From positions 196,041 through 260,040 of the forward strand of contig SVSI01000001.1 of NCBI GenBank assembly GCA_015064385.1: 64,000 bases of DNA, written 5' to 3'. The notes under the pieces are model-generated. The model was not told the DNA's origin and did no database searches. It was given only the letters and a program-made list of their open reading frames with translations. Positions 35,104 through 44,300 of the stretch are shown piece after piece. The stretch is from Oscillospiraceae bacterium (GTDB lineage: Bacteria; Bacillota; Clostridia; Oscillospirales; CAG-272). The first letter of the stretch is position 1, and the number at the start of each line of letters is the position of its first letter. A program made the translations under genes and the position numbers.

Positions 35104-35414
35104 ATACTGCCTACCTTCCCGATTATAAAATTAACGGCATCGGGGATGTTTGCCGAAGCGGCAGAGCATACGATAAGAGCTCGGTTTTCCGCCTCTTCTC
35201 TGGTTTTTTCAAGAGTTTCGCTTGTGAGGCGAGCGCTGTGAGCGACAAGCTCTTTCTTTTTGCTTGCCGCACGTTGACTCGTCTCACGAAGAAGGGCTTC
35301 ACCCCTCATCCTTGCGTCCGATACCGTCTGCTGAGCACGTGCGAGGGCGTCCTTCTTTATCTCGGACGCCGTATTTTCCGCACTAAGTATCTCGTCGAGT
35401 ATTTTACCCGTCAT
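35094..35414 (-). CDS. ntpF: V/A-type ATPase small peripheral-stalk subunit (NtpF/AhaH)
   Basis: 106 residues, almost entirely one charged helix (KKDALARAQQTVSDARMRGE), the G/H-type stalk partner of subunit E. First gene of the operon, ATG after AAAGGAAG; it overlaps ntpI by 10 bases. Order F-I-K-E-C-G-A-B-D equals that of E. hirae. Confidence 0.88.
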   Translation of the reverse strand: MTGKILDEILSAENTASEIKKDALARAQQTVSDARMRGEALLRETSQRAASKKKELVAHSARLTSETLEKTREEAENRALIVCSAASANIPDAVNFIIGKVGSIWQ

Positions 35415-35506
35415 AGAGTTTTCTTCCTTTCAGAAATCCGATCTTTAGGATTTCAAAGTATTGAATTTAACCGACAGCACAAACTACGTCAGTTTAATTT
35501 ATCCTA

Positions 35507-35536
35507 ATTATATCATATATTACCAAATAATTTCAA
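35507..35536 (-). promoter_or_regulatory. Promoter of the V/A-ATPase operon
   Basis: Minus strand TTGAAA (35536-35531), 18 bp, TATAAT (35512-35507). Start near 35500, leader about 85 nt. Confidence 0.65.
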
Positions 35537-35549
35537 TAGAATTTGGAAA

Positions 35550-36149
35550 TTATCGGATTTTTGTAGCTTTACACAAATTTAGCAGTCGTTTATTGTGTAT
35601 CTTGCGGAAACGAAGCCCCATTTTTCGCTTTGCCTCGTCCTCGGACACGGCAAAAACGCGGTTTTTTTCAAAAACGTAAAGCTTATCGTCTTTTATGTAA
35701 AAATTTCTCTTTTTCCTTAAGATCCGTTTTGAAAAATCGGAAGCTTTCATAAGAGTCATATTTTCAAGGTCAAAGGTGAGCGTCTTTAGTGTGAACGTGC
35801 TTTCCGAGTCCGAAAAAGAAAGCTTCGTTTCACAGCAAAGCGAAAGAAATTTTTCGCTAAGTGTGTATGCTCGCCAGATCAGCTTGGCACTTCGCGGAAT
35901 TTTGAGCGATCTTTTAATATCGCGCGACCGCGCACCCTCTTTACACAGCTTTTCATAAGCGGGAACGAGATGCTGTTCGGTGAAATTTTGAAGGTACCTA
36001 ATATAGTTATCCGCGGTTTCGGCAAACAGGTCGTTCGGGAAGCCATCTGCCGAGATCTTCGGCAGGTCTATCGAGTAGATCACCATATCCCGTCCCGAGT
36101 GTGATACGACTCCTCTTCGAGGTGAGTTTTCGAGAACGAAGTTTCCCAT
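35550..36149 (-). CDS. Unknown soluble protein
   Basis: 199 residues; ATG after AAAAGGGG. No signal peptide, very basic C-terminus. The middle (TFTLKTLTFDLENMTLMKASDF) faintly recalls the DUF3298 pattern seen in RsiV-like domains, but without its Gly-Gly-Ala-His motif. It lies just upstream of the V-ATPase promoter on the same strand with no terminator between, so some readthrough into the ATPase genes is possible. Function unknown. Confidence 0.6.
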   Translation of the reverse strand: MGNFVLENSPRRGVVSHSGRDMVIYSIDLPKISADGFPNDLFAETADNYIRYLQNFTEQHLVPAYEKLCKEGARSRDIKRSLKIPRSAKLIWRAYTLSEKFLSLCCETKLSFSDSESTFTLKTLTFDLENMTLMKASDFSKRILRKKRNFYIKDDKLYVFEKNRVFAVSEDEAKRKMGLRFRKIHNKRLLNLCKATKIR

Positions 36150-36190
36150 TTTTTAGCCCCTTTTCACTTGATTTTCGTACCATTATATGC

Positions 36191-36222
36191 AAAAAAGCGG
36201 AAGGAAAATTCCTTCCGCTTTT
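36191..36222 (-). terminator. Terminator of the rqcH operon
   Basis: AAAAGCGGAAGGAA / TTCCTTCCGCTTTT with a 2-nt loop, continued by T6 on the minus strand, 10 bases after the rqcH stop. Confidence 0.9.
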
Positions 36223-36232
36223 GGCGTGTGCT

Positions 36233-37963
36233 TTATTTTTTACGAAGCTTTTCGCACAGCTCGCTGTCGGGGGTGACTACCGCGCTCCAATAGGTGTTGT
36301 ACGTCACAAATCCCGGCTTCGACGAGCTCGGCTTTTTGACGTACTTTACAAGAGTATAATCGACCGAAACGTTCTTTGACTCTGCAAGGGACGAGTTGTA
36401 CGCCGCAACGCACGCCGCCTCCGTAAAATCCTGCGCGGAGGGCTCCTCTCTGCCGTCGGTGAGCAGTATAACGTGGCTTCCGGGCGCGCCCTTTATATGA
36501 AACCACCAGTCGCTCTTTTGTGCGACTTTAGTCGTCAGATGGTCGTTTTGCAGATTGTTTTTTCCGCAGAGAAGACGGTATCCGCCCGAGGTCACGTATT
36601 CTATCGGTTTTCCCGTGGCTTGCGGCTTTTTCTGTGTACTGAATTTCTTTTTTGCCGACGTATATCCCGATCTTTCAAGCTCGCTCCGTATCTCGTCAAG
36701 CTCGCTTTGTCCCTGTGCTCGCGAGAGACAGTCGAGCACGGAATCAACGTAGTCAAGCTCGCTTCTGGTTATCTTCAGCTGCTTTTGTATCTCGATCTCC
36801 GCATTCTTCATTTTTGCGTATTTTTTGTAATAGGCCTGCGCGTTTTGCGCGGGCGTCTGACGGGTGTCGAGGGGTATCTGTATCTCGGGGCAGTTTTCAT
36901 CGTAGTAATCTGTAACCCTTGCTGCCGACATTCCTTTTTTCAGAGAATATATATTGGCGGTTATAAGCTCACCGTACTTGCGGAGATCCTCTTTTTTCTC
37001 GCACTGCTCGAGCTCGATAAGCTGAAGGGAGGTCTTTTTCTCAAGACGTGATTTCGTGTTTGAAAGAAGCTTAAATATATCCGAGGCGCGCTGCTTTACG
37101 CGTTCCGCATTGTCTATTGACGAAAAATACGTTTCGATCAGAAGGGAAACGCTGTCAAACTGCTTCTTTTTGAAGCCCTTGTAATGCGAAAGATCAAAAA
37201 AGCCGTACTCTGCGGGACGGGAATTTTCGTCGAGTATAAGCGTGGGCGCAAACTCGCGGTTTTTAAGTATTTCGGTGAATTTGAAAAAGGAGTCGCAGAG
37301 TGCCTTGTCCGAGCCCTCACCGCGATAGGCGATCTCTCTCGCTACGGCTTTCGAGATCCCGAGATAACTGTCGCAGATAAAATTCTCGGCGCTCTTTTGA
37401 GTTGTCGAAAGCTTTTGCATAAAAGCTTCGGGAGTTTCAAGAAGGGGATTTGCCTTGTCCTGCGGTCTTGGCGGCTCGTAAAGCATACCGGGAAGCACCT
37501 GACGCACGCGGCTGGTAGTAAAATCTACCGGTCTTATGGCGCCGAGTATCTTCATATTGTCGTCACGGCACACTATAATGTTGCTGTATTTTCCCATTAT
37601 TTCGGCAACTACGGTAACCTTGAAGGGATAACCCAGCTCGTCGCGCGATTCAAATTCAATAAATATTATCCTCTCAAAGTCGCGCGTATAGACTCTTTGT
37701 ATCCGTGCGCCCGTGAGATATTTTCTCATCATAATGCAAAATGTAGGCGGTGCGGACGGATTTTCCTTTGCGGCGGTACTGAGATGTACTCGCGGATTGT
37801 TCGGTGATGCCGATAGGGTAAGGCGCATATTTTCATGCGCGCCGTGTAGGATAAGCGATATTTCGTCGCGTTCCGGTTGGTGCACCTTTTCCACTCTTGC
37901 TCCTACCGTTTTTTCGGAAAGCTCGTGTGAGACGGCAAGAACCATTCCTGCATCAAATGCCAT
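36233..37963 (-). CDS. rqcH: RqcH (NFACT family ribosome rescue factor)
   Basis: 576 residues, the usual size. NFACT-N domain at the start (FDAGMVLAVSHELSEK), a helix-hairpin-helix and long coiled coil (about 290-420), and NFACT-R at the C-terminus (DWWFHIKGAPGSHVIL). It binds stalled 50S-peptidyl-tRNA complexes and recruits tRNA-Ala to add alanine tails that mark the peptide for degradation. Older annotations call it a fibronectin-binding protein. Three bases separate it from the upstream membrane gene. Confidence 0.93.
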   Translation of the reverse strand: MAFDAGMVLAVSHELSEKTVGARVEKVHQPERDEISLILHGAHENMRLTLSASPNNPRVHLSTAAKENPSAPPTFCIMMRKYLTGARIQRVYTRDFERIIFIEFESRDELGYPFKVTVVAEIMGKYSNIIVCRDDNMKILGAIRPVDFTTSRVRQVLPGMLYEPPRPQDKANPLLETPEAFMQKLSTTQKSAENFICDSYLGISKAVAREIAYRGEGSDKALCDSFFKFTEILKNREFAPTLILDENSRPAEYGFFDLSHYKGFKKKQFDSVSLLIETYFSSIDNAERVKQRASDIFKLLSNTKSRLEKKTSLQLIELEQCEKKEDLRKYGELITANIYSLKKGMSAARVTDYYDENCPEIQIPLDTRQTPAQNAQAYYKKYAKMKNAEIEIQKQLKITRSELDYVDSVLDCLSRAQGQSELDEIRSELERSGYTSAKKKFSTQKKPQATGKPIEYVTSGGYRLLCGKNNLQNDHLTTKVAQKSDWWFHIKGAPGSHVILLTDGREEPSAQDFTEAACVAAYNSSLAESKNVSVDYTLVKYVKKPSSSKPGFVTYNTYWSAVVTPDSELCEKLRKK

Positions 37964-37966
37964 AGC

Positions 37967-38491
37967 TCAAAGTTCTCCTTCCGCAGATTTTTCGGCTTTT
38001 CCGGTCATTTTTCTGATGTTTATGCGCTCGTTTACGGCAAGCGCAAAAAGCTCGTCCGCCTCGAAAAGTATAGCCGTTTTTTGGTCTCTTACGGTCGTTA
38101 TATACGCGTACATTCCCTCGCGCGGGGAAAGATTTGCACATACGTTCTCAAATCTCTTTACTCCAAGTGCCTTCAGCTCTTTTTTGCTGCCCGCTCGGAT
38201 GAAGAGGTCGTCCCCGCTTATATTAAGGTTTACTATCTCGGCGGGCACTCTACCCGCAACGCGAGATACGCTTACCGTGTCCTCGCCGAGAACGTAGGTG
38301 TACTCGTATATAACGTATCTCATAAGGATGTAAAGTATTCCCGCAGATACGGCAAAAACGAGCGACTGATTTATTATCTCGCGCCCGATCTTCAAGGCGC
38401 TGACGACCGCGATGCATACGAGTATAAGTATCATAAATACTATTGCCTTTACCGCCGTTTTCGTGTTCCTTTTCGGTTTGTATTTAAGCAT
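37967..38491 (-). CDS. Unknown two-span membrane protein
   Basis: 174 residues. Two spans (about 15-33 and 42-60) precede a beta-rich cytosolic domain (65-160) with YTYVLGEDTVSVSRVAGR, resembling a PH-like fold. Middle gene of the phosphodiesterase-rqcH operon. No family recognised. Confidence 0.7.
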   Translation of the reverse strand: MLKYKPKRNTKTAVKAIVFMILILVCIAVVSALKIGREIINQSLVFAVSAGILYILMRYVIYEYTYVLGEDTVSVSRVAGRVPAEIVNLNISGDDLFIRAGSKKELKALGVKRFENVCANLSPREGMYAYITTVRDQKTAILFEADELFALAVNERINIRKMTGKAEKSAEGEL

Positions 38492-38512
38492 AGTTTTCTT
38501 TCCTTTGCAGAT

Positions 38513-39037
38513 TTATATATGTGCTACGTTTGTTAACACGTTTTCTCCTTTTATAAGGATGATAGCGTACGATGGATCCCCTTCTCGCGGGCGGGATATA
38601 CTTCCCGGATTTATTAAGTATATCGGCTTTTCAAAGCCGCTTGCTTCGGACAAATAGCTGTTTTCGGAAACGTGAGTGTGTCCGTACAGAACGAAATCGG
38701 CGTCGGGACATCTCTCGGCGGCGACCTTGAGAAGCTCCTCTTTTCCAGATTTTACTCCGTACGCATTTCCGTGAGTCATAAAAAATCTTTTGCCTCCGAT
38801 GGTATATACGGCGTGCGGCGTATCGGCGAAAAGGCAGAGAAAAGAGCTGTCGCAGTTGCCAAGCAAGCTGTAACCGACTTTTCCGCGCAGCTTACAGAGC
38901 TTGTTAAATTCACGGGCGCCGTCGCCGAGATGGATAAATGCGTCCGCGTCCGAGTGAAGCGCGAACACCCTTTCCATATTATAGGAGACTCCGTGAGAAT
39001 CGGAAAAAACGATAATTTTTCTTTCGGTATCTTTCAT
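38513..39037 (-). CDS. YfcE/MJ0936-type phosphodiesterase
   Basis: 174 residues from the ATG at 39037, which follows AGAGGAAA; the long upstream extension is spurious. Calcineurin-like metallophosphoesterase motifs in order: FSDSHG, HLGDG, GNCD, MTHGNAYG, YGHTH. The family hydrolyses phosphodiesters with Mn or Ni; cellular substrate unknown. Confidence 0.9.
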   Translation of the reverse strand: MKDTERKIIVFSDSHGVSYNMERVFALHSDADAFIHLGDGAREFNKLCKLRGKVGYSLLGNCDSSFLCLFADTPHAVYTIGGKRFFMTHGNAYGVKSGKEELLKVAAERCPDADFVLYGHTHVSENSYLSEASGFEKPIYLINPGSISRPREGDPSYAIILIKGENVLTNVAHI

Positions 39038-39117
39038 ATATTTCCTCTGAAAATAGCAAGTGCCAAAAAGATGCATATAATGTCTGTGAAGGCAAAACTT
39101 GAAAGGTGCGATTATAA

Positions 39118-39405
39118 ATGATGAACAGTAATTTCTCTGTAAGCGAGCAGGATATAGCAAAACTGAGGCGGGCGTCCGAGCTTGATAACGAGTCATTTTC
39201 AAAGCTTCTGTTTGCGGTGACGAGGGCTCTCGGTGCATCTGACAGACAGATAAGTATGATGATGTCAAGCCCCGGTGCCATTCGCTCTATGATAGCAAAG
39301 GCGAGTGACAGAGATCTCCGGTCTCTGGCGGGACGTATAGGTAAAGAAAAAACATCCGAAATACTCGGGATAATAGACGGAGCTTTATCCGAGCAAAAAA
39401 CATAA
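39118..39405 (+). CDS. Small unknown protein 1 of a three-gene set
   Basis: 95 residues, ATG after GAAAGGTG. Predicted helical, soluble: KLRRASELDNESFSKLLFAV and IGKEKTSEILGIIDGAL. Divergent from the phosphodiesterase gene. No family recognised. A TATAAT at 39076-39081 has no good -35 partner, so the promoter type is unclear. Confidence 0.7.
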   Translation: MMNSNFSVSEQDIAKLRRASELDNESFSKLLFAVTRALGASDRQISMMMSSPGAIRSMIAKASDRDLRSLAGRIGKEKTSEILGIIDGALSEQKT

Positions 39406-39425
39406 TCTGAAAGGTACTGATTAAA

Positions 39426-39812
39426 ATGAACGCAAACATTCCAAACACGCCCGACATCGGAGAAATGATCACGAAAATGCTAAGTGATCCCGAATCGCTC
39501 GGCAAGGTAATGAATATGGTGGGGGCTCTTTCGGCTTCGGGTGCGTTTTCCGGAAATACTCCCGAAGCTCCGAAAATACACGAGGAAGCACCCCGCGAAG
39601 AAAGATCGGACACCCACGCGGTCCACGCGCCGATAAAGGGACACGAAGCTCACCATCGCGAGCGCCCGAGAGTAAATCAGTGCGACCGCATACGGCTGCT
39701 TGAGGCAATGCGCCCTTTTCTCGGGGAAGACAAAAGAGCAAAGCTCGACATGGTCATAAAGCTGCTCGGCCTCGCCGAGGCGGCGGGCGGACTTTATTCG
39801 TTTAAGATATGA
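39426..39812 (+). CDS. Small unknown protein 2 of a three-gene set
   Basis: 128 residues, 20 bases after gene 1. N-terminal helix ITKMLSDPESLGKVMNMVGA, a disordered His/Pro/Glu-rich middle (50-85), then a C-terminal helical hairpin RLLEAMRPFLGEDKRAKLDM. Similar N- and C-terminal blocks occur in small uncharacterised clostridial proteins (recollection). Soluble; function unknown. Confidence 0.7.
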   Translation: MNANIPNTPDIGEMITKMLSDPESLGKVMNMVGALSASGAFSGNTPEAPKIHEEAPREERSDTHAVHAPIKGHEAHHRERPRVNQCDRIRLLEAMRPFLGEDKRAKLDMVIKLLGLAEAAGGLYSFKI

Positions 39813-39828
39813 CGGGAGGGAGAGATAG

Positions 39829-40233
39829 TTGTACAGCAGAAGATTTTACAGCTCTTTTCGTGCGAAAAATACTCCCGTTATACAGACGGTATCTCCGAAA
39901 AGAGCGCCCGATACCGCACAGCCCAAAGCGTCAGACACGCGTCCGAGATGGGCAAATGATTTTTCTTCCGAAAATTTTACGGGCGGAGAGGTATCTTACA
40001 AAGAGCCGAGGGATTTCGCGCCTGCGGTGAGTATCATATCGGATATTTCGCCAAAGGAAGAAACAAAAATCACTCTCGAGCCCGAAGCTCCCGCTGAAAG
40101 CGTTAGCGAAAAAATGAAAAATATGACCTTTGAGGATATGATGCTCACATGGCTTATGCTTATGAGCTCTTCGGGCGAATACGACGACGAGATACTTCTT
40201 ATCCTCGGGCTTATTTTAATGATAGGAGCATAA
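39829..40233 (+). CDS. Small unknown protein 3 of a three-gene set
   Basis: 134 residues, 16 bases after gene 2. A basic, disordered N-terminus (1-90) is followed by KMKNMTFEDMMLTWLMLMSS and a hydrophobic C-terminal segment EILLILGLILMIGA that could be a membrane anchor. The gene ends in a terminator. It may tether the set to the membrane; that is inference. Confidence 0.65.
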   Translation: MYSRRFYSSFRAKNTPVIQTVSPKRAPDTAQPKASDTRPRWANDFSSENFTGGEVSYKEPRDFAPAVSIISDISPKEETKITLEPEAPAESVSEKMKNMTFEDMMLTWLMLMSSSGEYDDEILLILGLILMIGA

Positions 40234-40245
40234 AAATAAATAGAC

Positions 40246-40285
40246 AAATTGGGAAATTGCAGCGCAATTTCCCATTTCTTTTTAT
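40246..40285 (+). terminator. Terminator of the small-protein operon
   Basis: AAATTGGGAAATTGC / GCAATTTCCCATTT with a 3-nt loop, then CTTTTTATA on the plus strand. It overlaps the last codon of the convergent kinase gene. Confidence 0.82.
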
Positions 40286-40887
40286 ACGACGTTTCCGGTA
40301 TATTCGGGAGAGCCGGGTACACATTTAAGCCAAAGCGGCAGGTTCGGGTCCATATCCACGAACGCACCTCCGCGCATTACCGCCACCTGACGGAACTTGC
40401 GGGAGTTATCGTAAAAATAAGCAACGTCACAGTAGGGAAGAAGGCGGGCGAGATTGCCCGAGAGTGCGTCGAAACGCTTGCGAAGAACTGCCTCTTCAAT
40501 TCCGTGACCGCCGTTTGCAACTCTCTGACGAACGCGCTCGATCGCCATTTCCACGTTCTCTATGCCGACGAAATAGAGAATGATGTTGTAGCCCGCATCC
40601 CGTGCCTGCTTTGCGTAGCGAACTATCGCTTCGCCGGGCAGGGTAGTTTCCTGATTTATGCTGACGCGTTTTTCAATGGACTCGGCAAGCAGACGCATAG
40701 CGCCGCGCGCCGCCTTGAGCTGGACAAGTGTGTCCCGCCAGTCTCCGAGAGAGGCGGCAATATCGTCCACACTGACGCGTACGCCAAGGTCGGTAGAGGG
40801 CGCAAGAACGTTGTAAAGAGCGGTCTTTCCCGCGCCGTTTATTCCCGCAAATATTATATAGTTGGGTTTTGCCTGCGTTTCGCTCAC
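40282..40887 (-). CDS. Zeta-toxin-like P-loop kinase (COG4185 type)
   Basis: 201 residues. P-loop AGINGAGKTALYN, a Walker B-like VSVDD, then QETTLPG, ENVEMAIERVRQRVANGGHG and LPYCDVAYFYDNS, the block order of zeta-toxin/COG4185 kinases. Classical zeta toxins phosphorylate UDP-N-acetylglucosamine and stop wall synthesis, but many short chromosomal relatives are not proven toxins. A 78-residue gene lies 36 bases upstream in the same transcript and could be its antitoxin. Confidence 0.82.
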   Translation of the reverse strand: MSETQAKPNYIIFAGINGAGKTALYNVLAPSTDLGVRVSVDDIAASLGDWRDTLVQLKAARGAMRLLAESIEKRVSINQETTLPGEAIVRYAKQARDAGYNIILYFVGIENVEMAIERVRQRVANGGHGIEEAVLRKRFDALSGNLARLLPYCDVAYFYDNSRKFRQVAVMRGGAFVDMDPNLPLWLKCVPGSPEYTGNVV

Positions 40888-40923
40888 GTTTTTGCCCCCT
40901 TTCTTAAAAGTCGTTTCGTAAGA

Positions 40924-41160
40924 TCAAAGCAAGGTCTGATTTATGACCTTTTCCTGGTCTATCTGCATCTTTAGGTTGAGCAGAGTTCTGTAAAGCGTTT
41001 TTTCGCTTCTGTCAGAGGATGCAAGGATTGCGCCCTCAAGCTCGGTAACGGTAAGCTCTTCAAAAAGAGCCGTGAGTGCTTTGATATTTTCACTTACCGC
41101 GCCGTCAAGCTCGGGCAGGGATTCTTTTATCTCCTGTGTTTTCGTTTCTGCTGTAAGCAT
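40924..41160 (-). CDS. Small partner of the zeta-like kinase, candidate antitoxin
   Basis: 78 residues from the ATG at 41160, which follows GGAGG; an upstream extension reads through the promoter. All helical and acidic (LPELDGAVSENIKALTALF; LYRTLLNLKMQIDQEK), a size and character like the three-helix epsilon antitoxin, but with no sequence match that I can assert. First gene of the pair. Confidence 0.7.
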   Translation of the reverse strand: MLTAETKTQEIKESLPELDGAVSENIKALTALFEELTVTELEGAILASSDRSEKTLYRTLLNLKMQIDQEKVINQTLL

Positions 41161-41195
41161 ACCGGTATTTCCTCCGTTAATTACTTTGTATATTG

Positions 41196-41224
41196 ATTTT
41201 AGCATATTTTTTTCGCTTTGACAA
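41196..41224 (-). promoter_or_regulatory. Promoter of the zeta-like pair
   Basis: Minus strand TTGTCA (41224-41219), 17 bp, TAAAAT (41201-41196) with an extended -10 TG. Confidence 0.65.
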
Positions 41225-41308
41225 TCGGTTTTTGTCATAAAATTTATTATTTACAAAAAATTATCAATAATTCGCGCGGAAAATTGACAAAAAAATATCG
41301 AAAAGGTC

Positions 41309-41337
41309 TTTACATTTGAAAGAGAAAGTGATACAAT
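41309..41337 (+). promoter_or_regulatory. Promoter of the PFOR gene
   Basis: TTTACA (41309-41314), 17 bp, TACAAT (41332-41337); start near 41344, short leader, AGGAGG-type ribosome site follows. Confidence 0.75.
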
Positions 41338-41380
41338 AGCGGTGTATGAAAAATAATTTATTTTCCGGAGGTATCACAAA

Positions 41381-44300
41381 GTGATAAACAGAAGAAAAGT
41401 ATCAATGGACGGTAATACCGCCGCGGCACACGTTTCTTACGCGTTCACCGAGGTTGCAGGTATTTATCCCATCACCCCTTCATCCAACATGGCTGAAGTG
41501 ACCGACACTTGGTCGGCATCCAACAAGAACATTTTTGGCGAGCCCGCAAAGAACGTGTTCGGCACTAATGTAAAGGTTGTAGAGATGCAGTCCGAGGCAG
41601 GAGCTGCCGGTACAGTTCACGGTTCTCTTGCAGCCGGTGCATTCACCACGACCTACACCGCATCTCAGGGACTTCTTCTTATGATCCCCAACATGTACAA
41701 GATCGCCGGTGAGCTTCTCCCTTGCGTAATTCACGTTTCCGCAAGATGCGTTGCTTCCCACGCGCTCAATATTTTCGGAGACCACTCCGACGTATATGCT
41801 TGCCGTCAGACCGGTTTCGCAATGATGGCTGAGTCTAACGGTCAGGAGGTTATGGACCTCGGCGCAGTTGCACACCTTGCAACCATCAAGGGCAGAGTTC
41901 CTTTCCTCAACTTCTTCGACGGCTTCCGTACCTCTCACGAGATCACCAAGGTTGCTGCTTGGGACTATAAGGATCTCGCAGAGATGCTCGACTGGGACGC
42001 AGTTGCGGCTTTCCGTAACAGATCGCTCAACCCCGAGACCGCTCCCGTTCTTCGCGGATCGGCTGAAAACGGAGACATCTTCTTCCAGCACAGAGAGTCC
42101 TGCAACCCCTACTACGATGCACTTCCCGCAATCGTTGAGGAGTATATGGACAAGGTAAATGAGAAGCTCGGTACCAACTACAAGCTCTTCAACTACTACG
42201 GCGCACCCGACGCAGAGCGCGTTATCATCGCTATGGGCTCTGTTTGCGACGTTGCAGAAGAGGTCGTTGACTACCTCACCGCTAAGGGCGAGAAGGTTGG
42301 TCTCGTTAAAGTTCGTCTTTACAGACCTTTTGTTGCAGAGAAGCTCGCAGAAGCAATTCCCGCAAGTGCAAAGGTAGTTTCGGTTCTCGACAGAACCAAG
42401 GAGCCCGGCTCTCTCGGCGAGCCCCTTTACCTCGACGTTGTTGCAGGTCTTAACGAGTGCGGCAGAAGCGTTAAGGTTCTCGGCGGTAGATACGGTCTTG
42501 GATCCAAGGACACCACTCCCGCTTCCATCTTCGCAGTATATGCAAACATGGCAGGCGAGCAGAAGAACCACTTCACTATCGGTATCGTAGATGACCTTAC
42601 CGGTCACTCTCTTACCGAGGTAGCAGCTCCCAATACCGCTCCCGTTGATATGATCCAGTGCAAGTTCTGGGGACTCGGCGGAGACGGTACCGTTGGTGCT
42701 AACAAGAACTCCATCAAGATCATCGGTGACCACACCGACAAGTATATTCAGGCATACTTCCAGTATGACTCCAAGAAGACCTCCGGTATCACCATTTCTC
42801 ACCTTCGTTTCGGTGACAGCCCCATCAAGTCTTCTTACTACATCAACAAGGCAGACTTCGTTGCTTGCCACAACAACGCGTACCTCAAGAAGTACGATAT
42901 GATCAGCGACGTTAAGCCGGGCGGAAGATTCCTTCTCGACTGTCCTTGGAGCGCAGAGGAGCTTGACGCTCACCTCCCCGCATCCGTAAAGACCTACATC
43001 GCTAAGAACAACATCGAATTCTATACCATCAACGCTACCAAGATCGCTATCGACCTCGGAAACGCAAAGGTTAAGAACACCGTTCTTCAGTCCGCATTCT
43101 TCGCACTCGCAAAGATCCTTCCCATCGACGAAGCGATCGAGTATATGAAGAAGGCAGCATACAAGTCCTACATAAAGAAGGGACAGGCAATCGTAGATCT
43201 CAACTATGCCGCTATCGACGCAGGTAAGGACGCTCTTACCAAGGTTGACGTTCCCGCAGCTTGGGCAAACGCAGGCGAGACCGCTCCTTCCGCAAAGGCA
43301 GAGGGAACGAGAGACGACCTCGTTGAGTTCGTTAACGATATCGTTGTTCCCGTAGGAAAGATGCAGGGTGACTCGCTCACCGTTTCTACCTTCGCAAAGT
43401 ATGCAGACGGTACCTTCCCGCAGGGCTCCGCAGCATACGAGAAGAGAGGCGTTGCAGTTTCCGTTCCTCAGTGGAACCCCGAGCACTGTATCCAGTGTAA
43501 CAACTGTGCGTTCGTATGTCCTCACGCTTGTATCCGTCCCTTCGCTATGACCGAAGAGGAGGCAGCAAACGCTCCCGCAGTTACCAAGTTCGCAGCTAAG
43601 CCGGTTATCAAGACCGCATATAAGTTCACTATGGCAGTTTCTCCCCTTGACTGTATGGGTTGTACGCTCTGCGTAAAGGCGTGCCCCGTAAACAAGAACG
43701 AGAAGCTCGGCACCGCTATCGAGATGAAGCCCATCGCTACTCAGCTCGACCAGCAGGAAGCTTACGACTACGCAGTTGCAAAGGTCGCAGAGAAGAAGGA
43801 GCTTATCAACGTTACCGTTAAGGGATCGCAGTTCAAGCAGCCCCTTCTCGAGTACTCGGGCTCTTGCGCAGGATGTGCAGAGACCTCTTACGCTCGTCTT
43901 ATCACCCAGCTCTTCGGTGAGAGAATGTACGTTTCGAACGCTACCGGATGTTCTTCCATCTGGGGTGGATCGGCTCCCGCAACTCCTTACACCGTAAACA
44001 AGGAATCCGGATACGGCGTAGCTTGGGCTAACTCGCTCTTCGAGGATAACGCTGAGCACGGTCTCGGTATGTATATCGGACAGAAGACCATCCGTGAGAA
44101 GCTCATCGGCATGGTAGAGGAAATGGCAGCATCCGATAAGGCGTCTGCAGAATTCAAGGCAGCAGCAGAGAACTTCATTGCTACCAAGAACGACGGAAGC
44201 AAGAACCAGGAAGCAACCAAGGCACTCGTTGTTGAGCTTGAAAAGGCAGCAGCAGAGGGATGCCCCGTAGCTCCCAAGATCCTTGCAGAGAAGCAGTACC

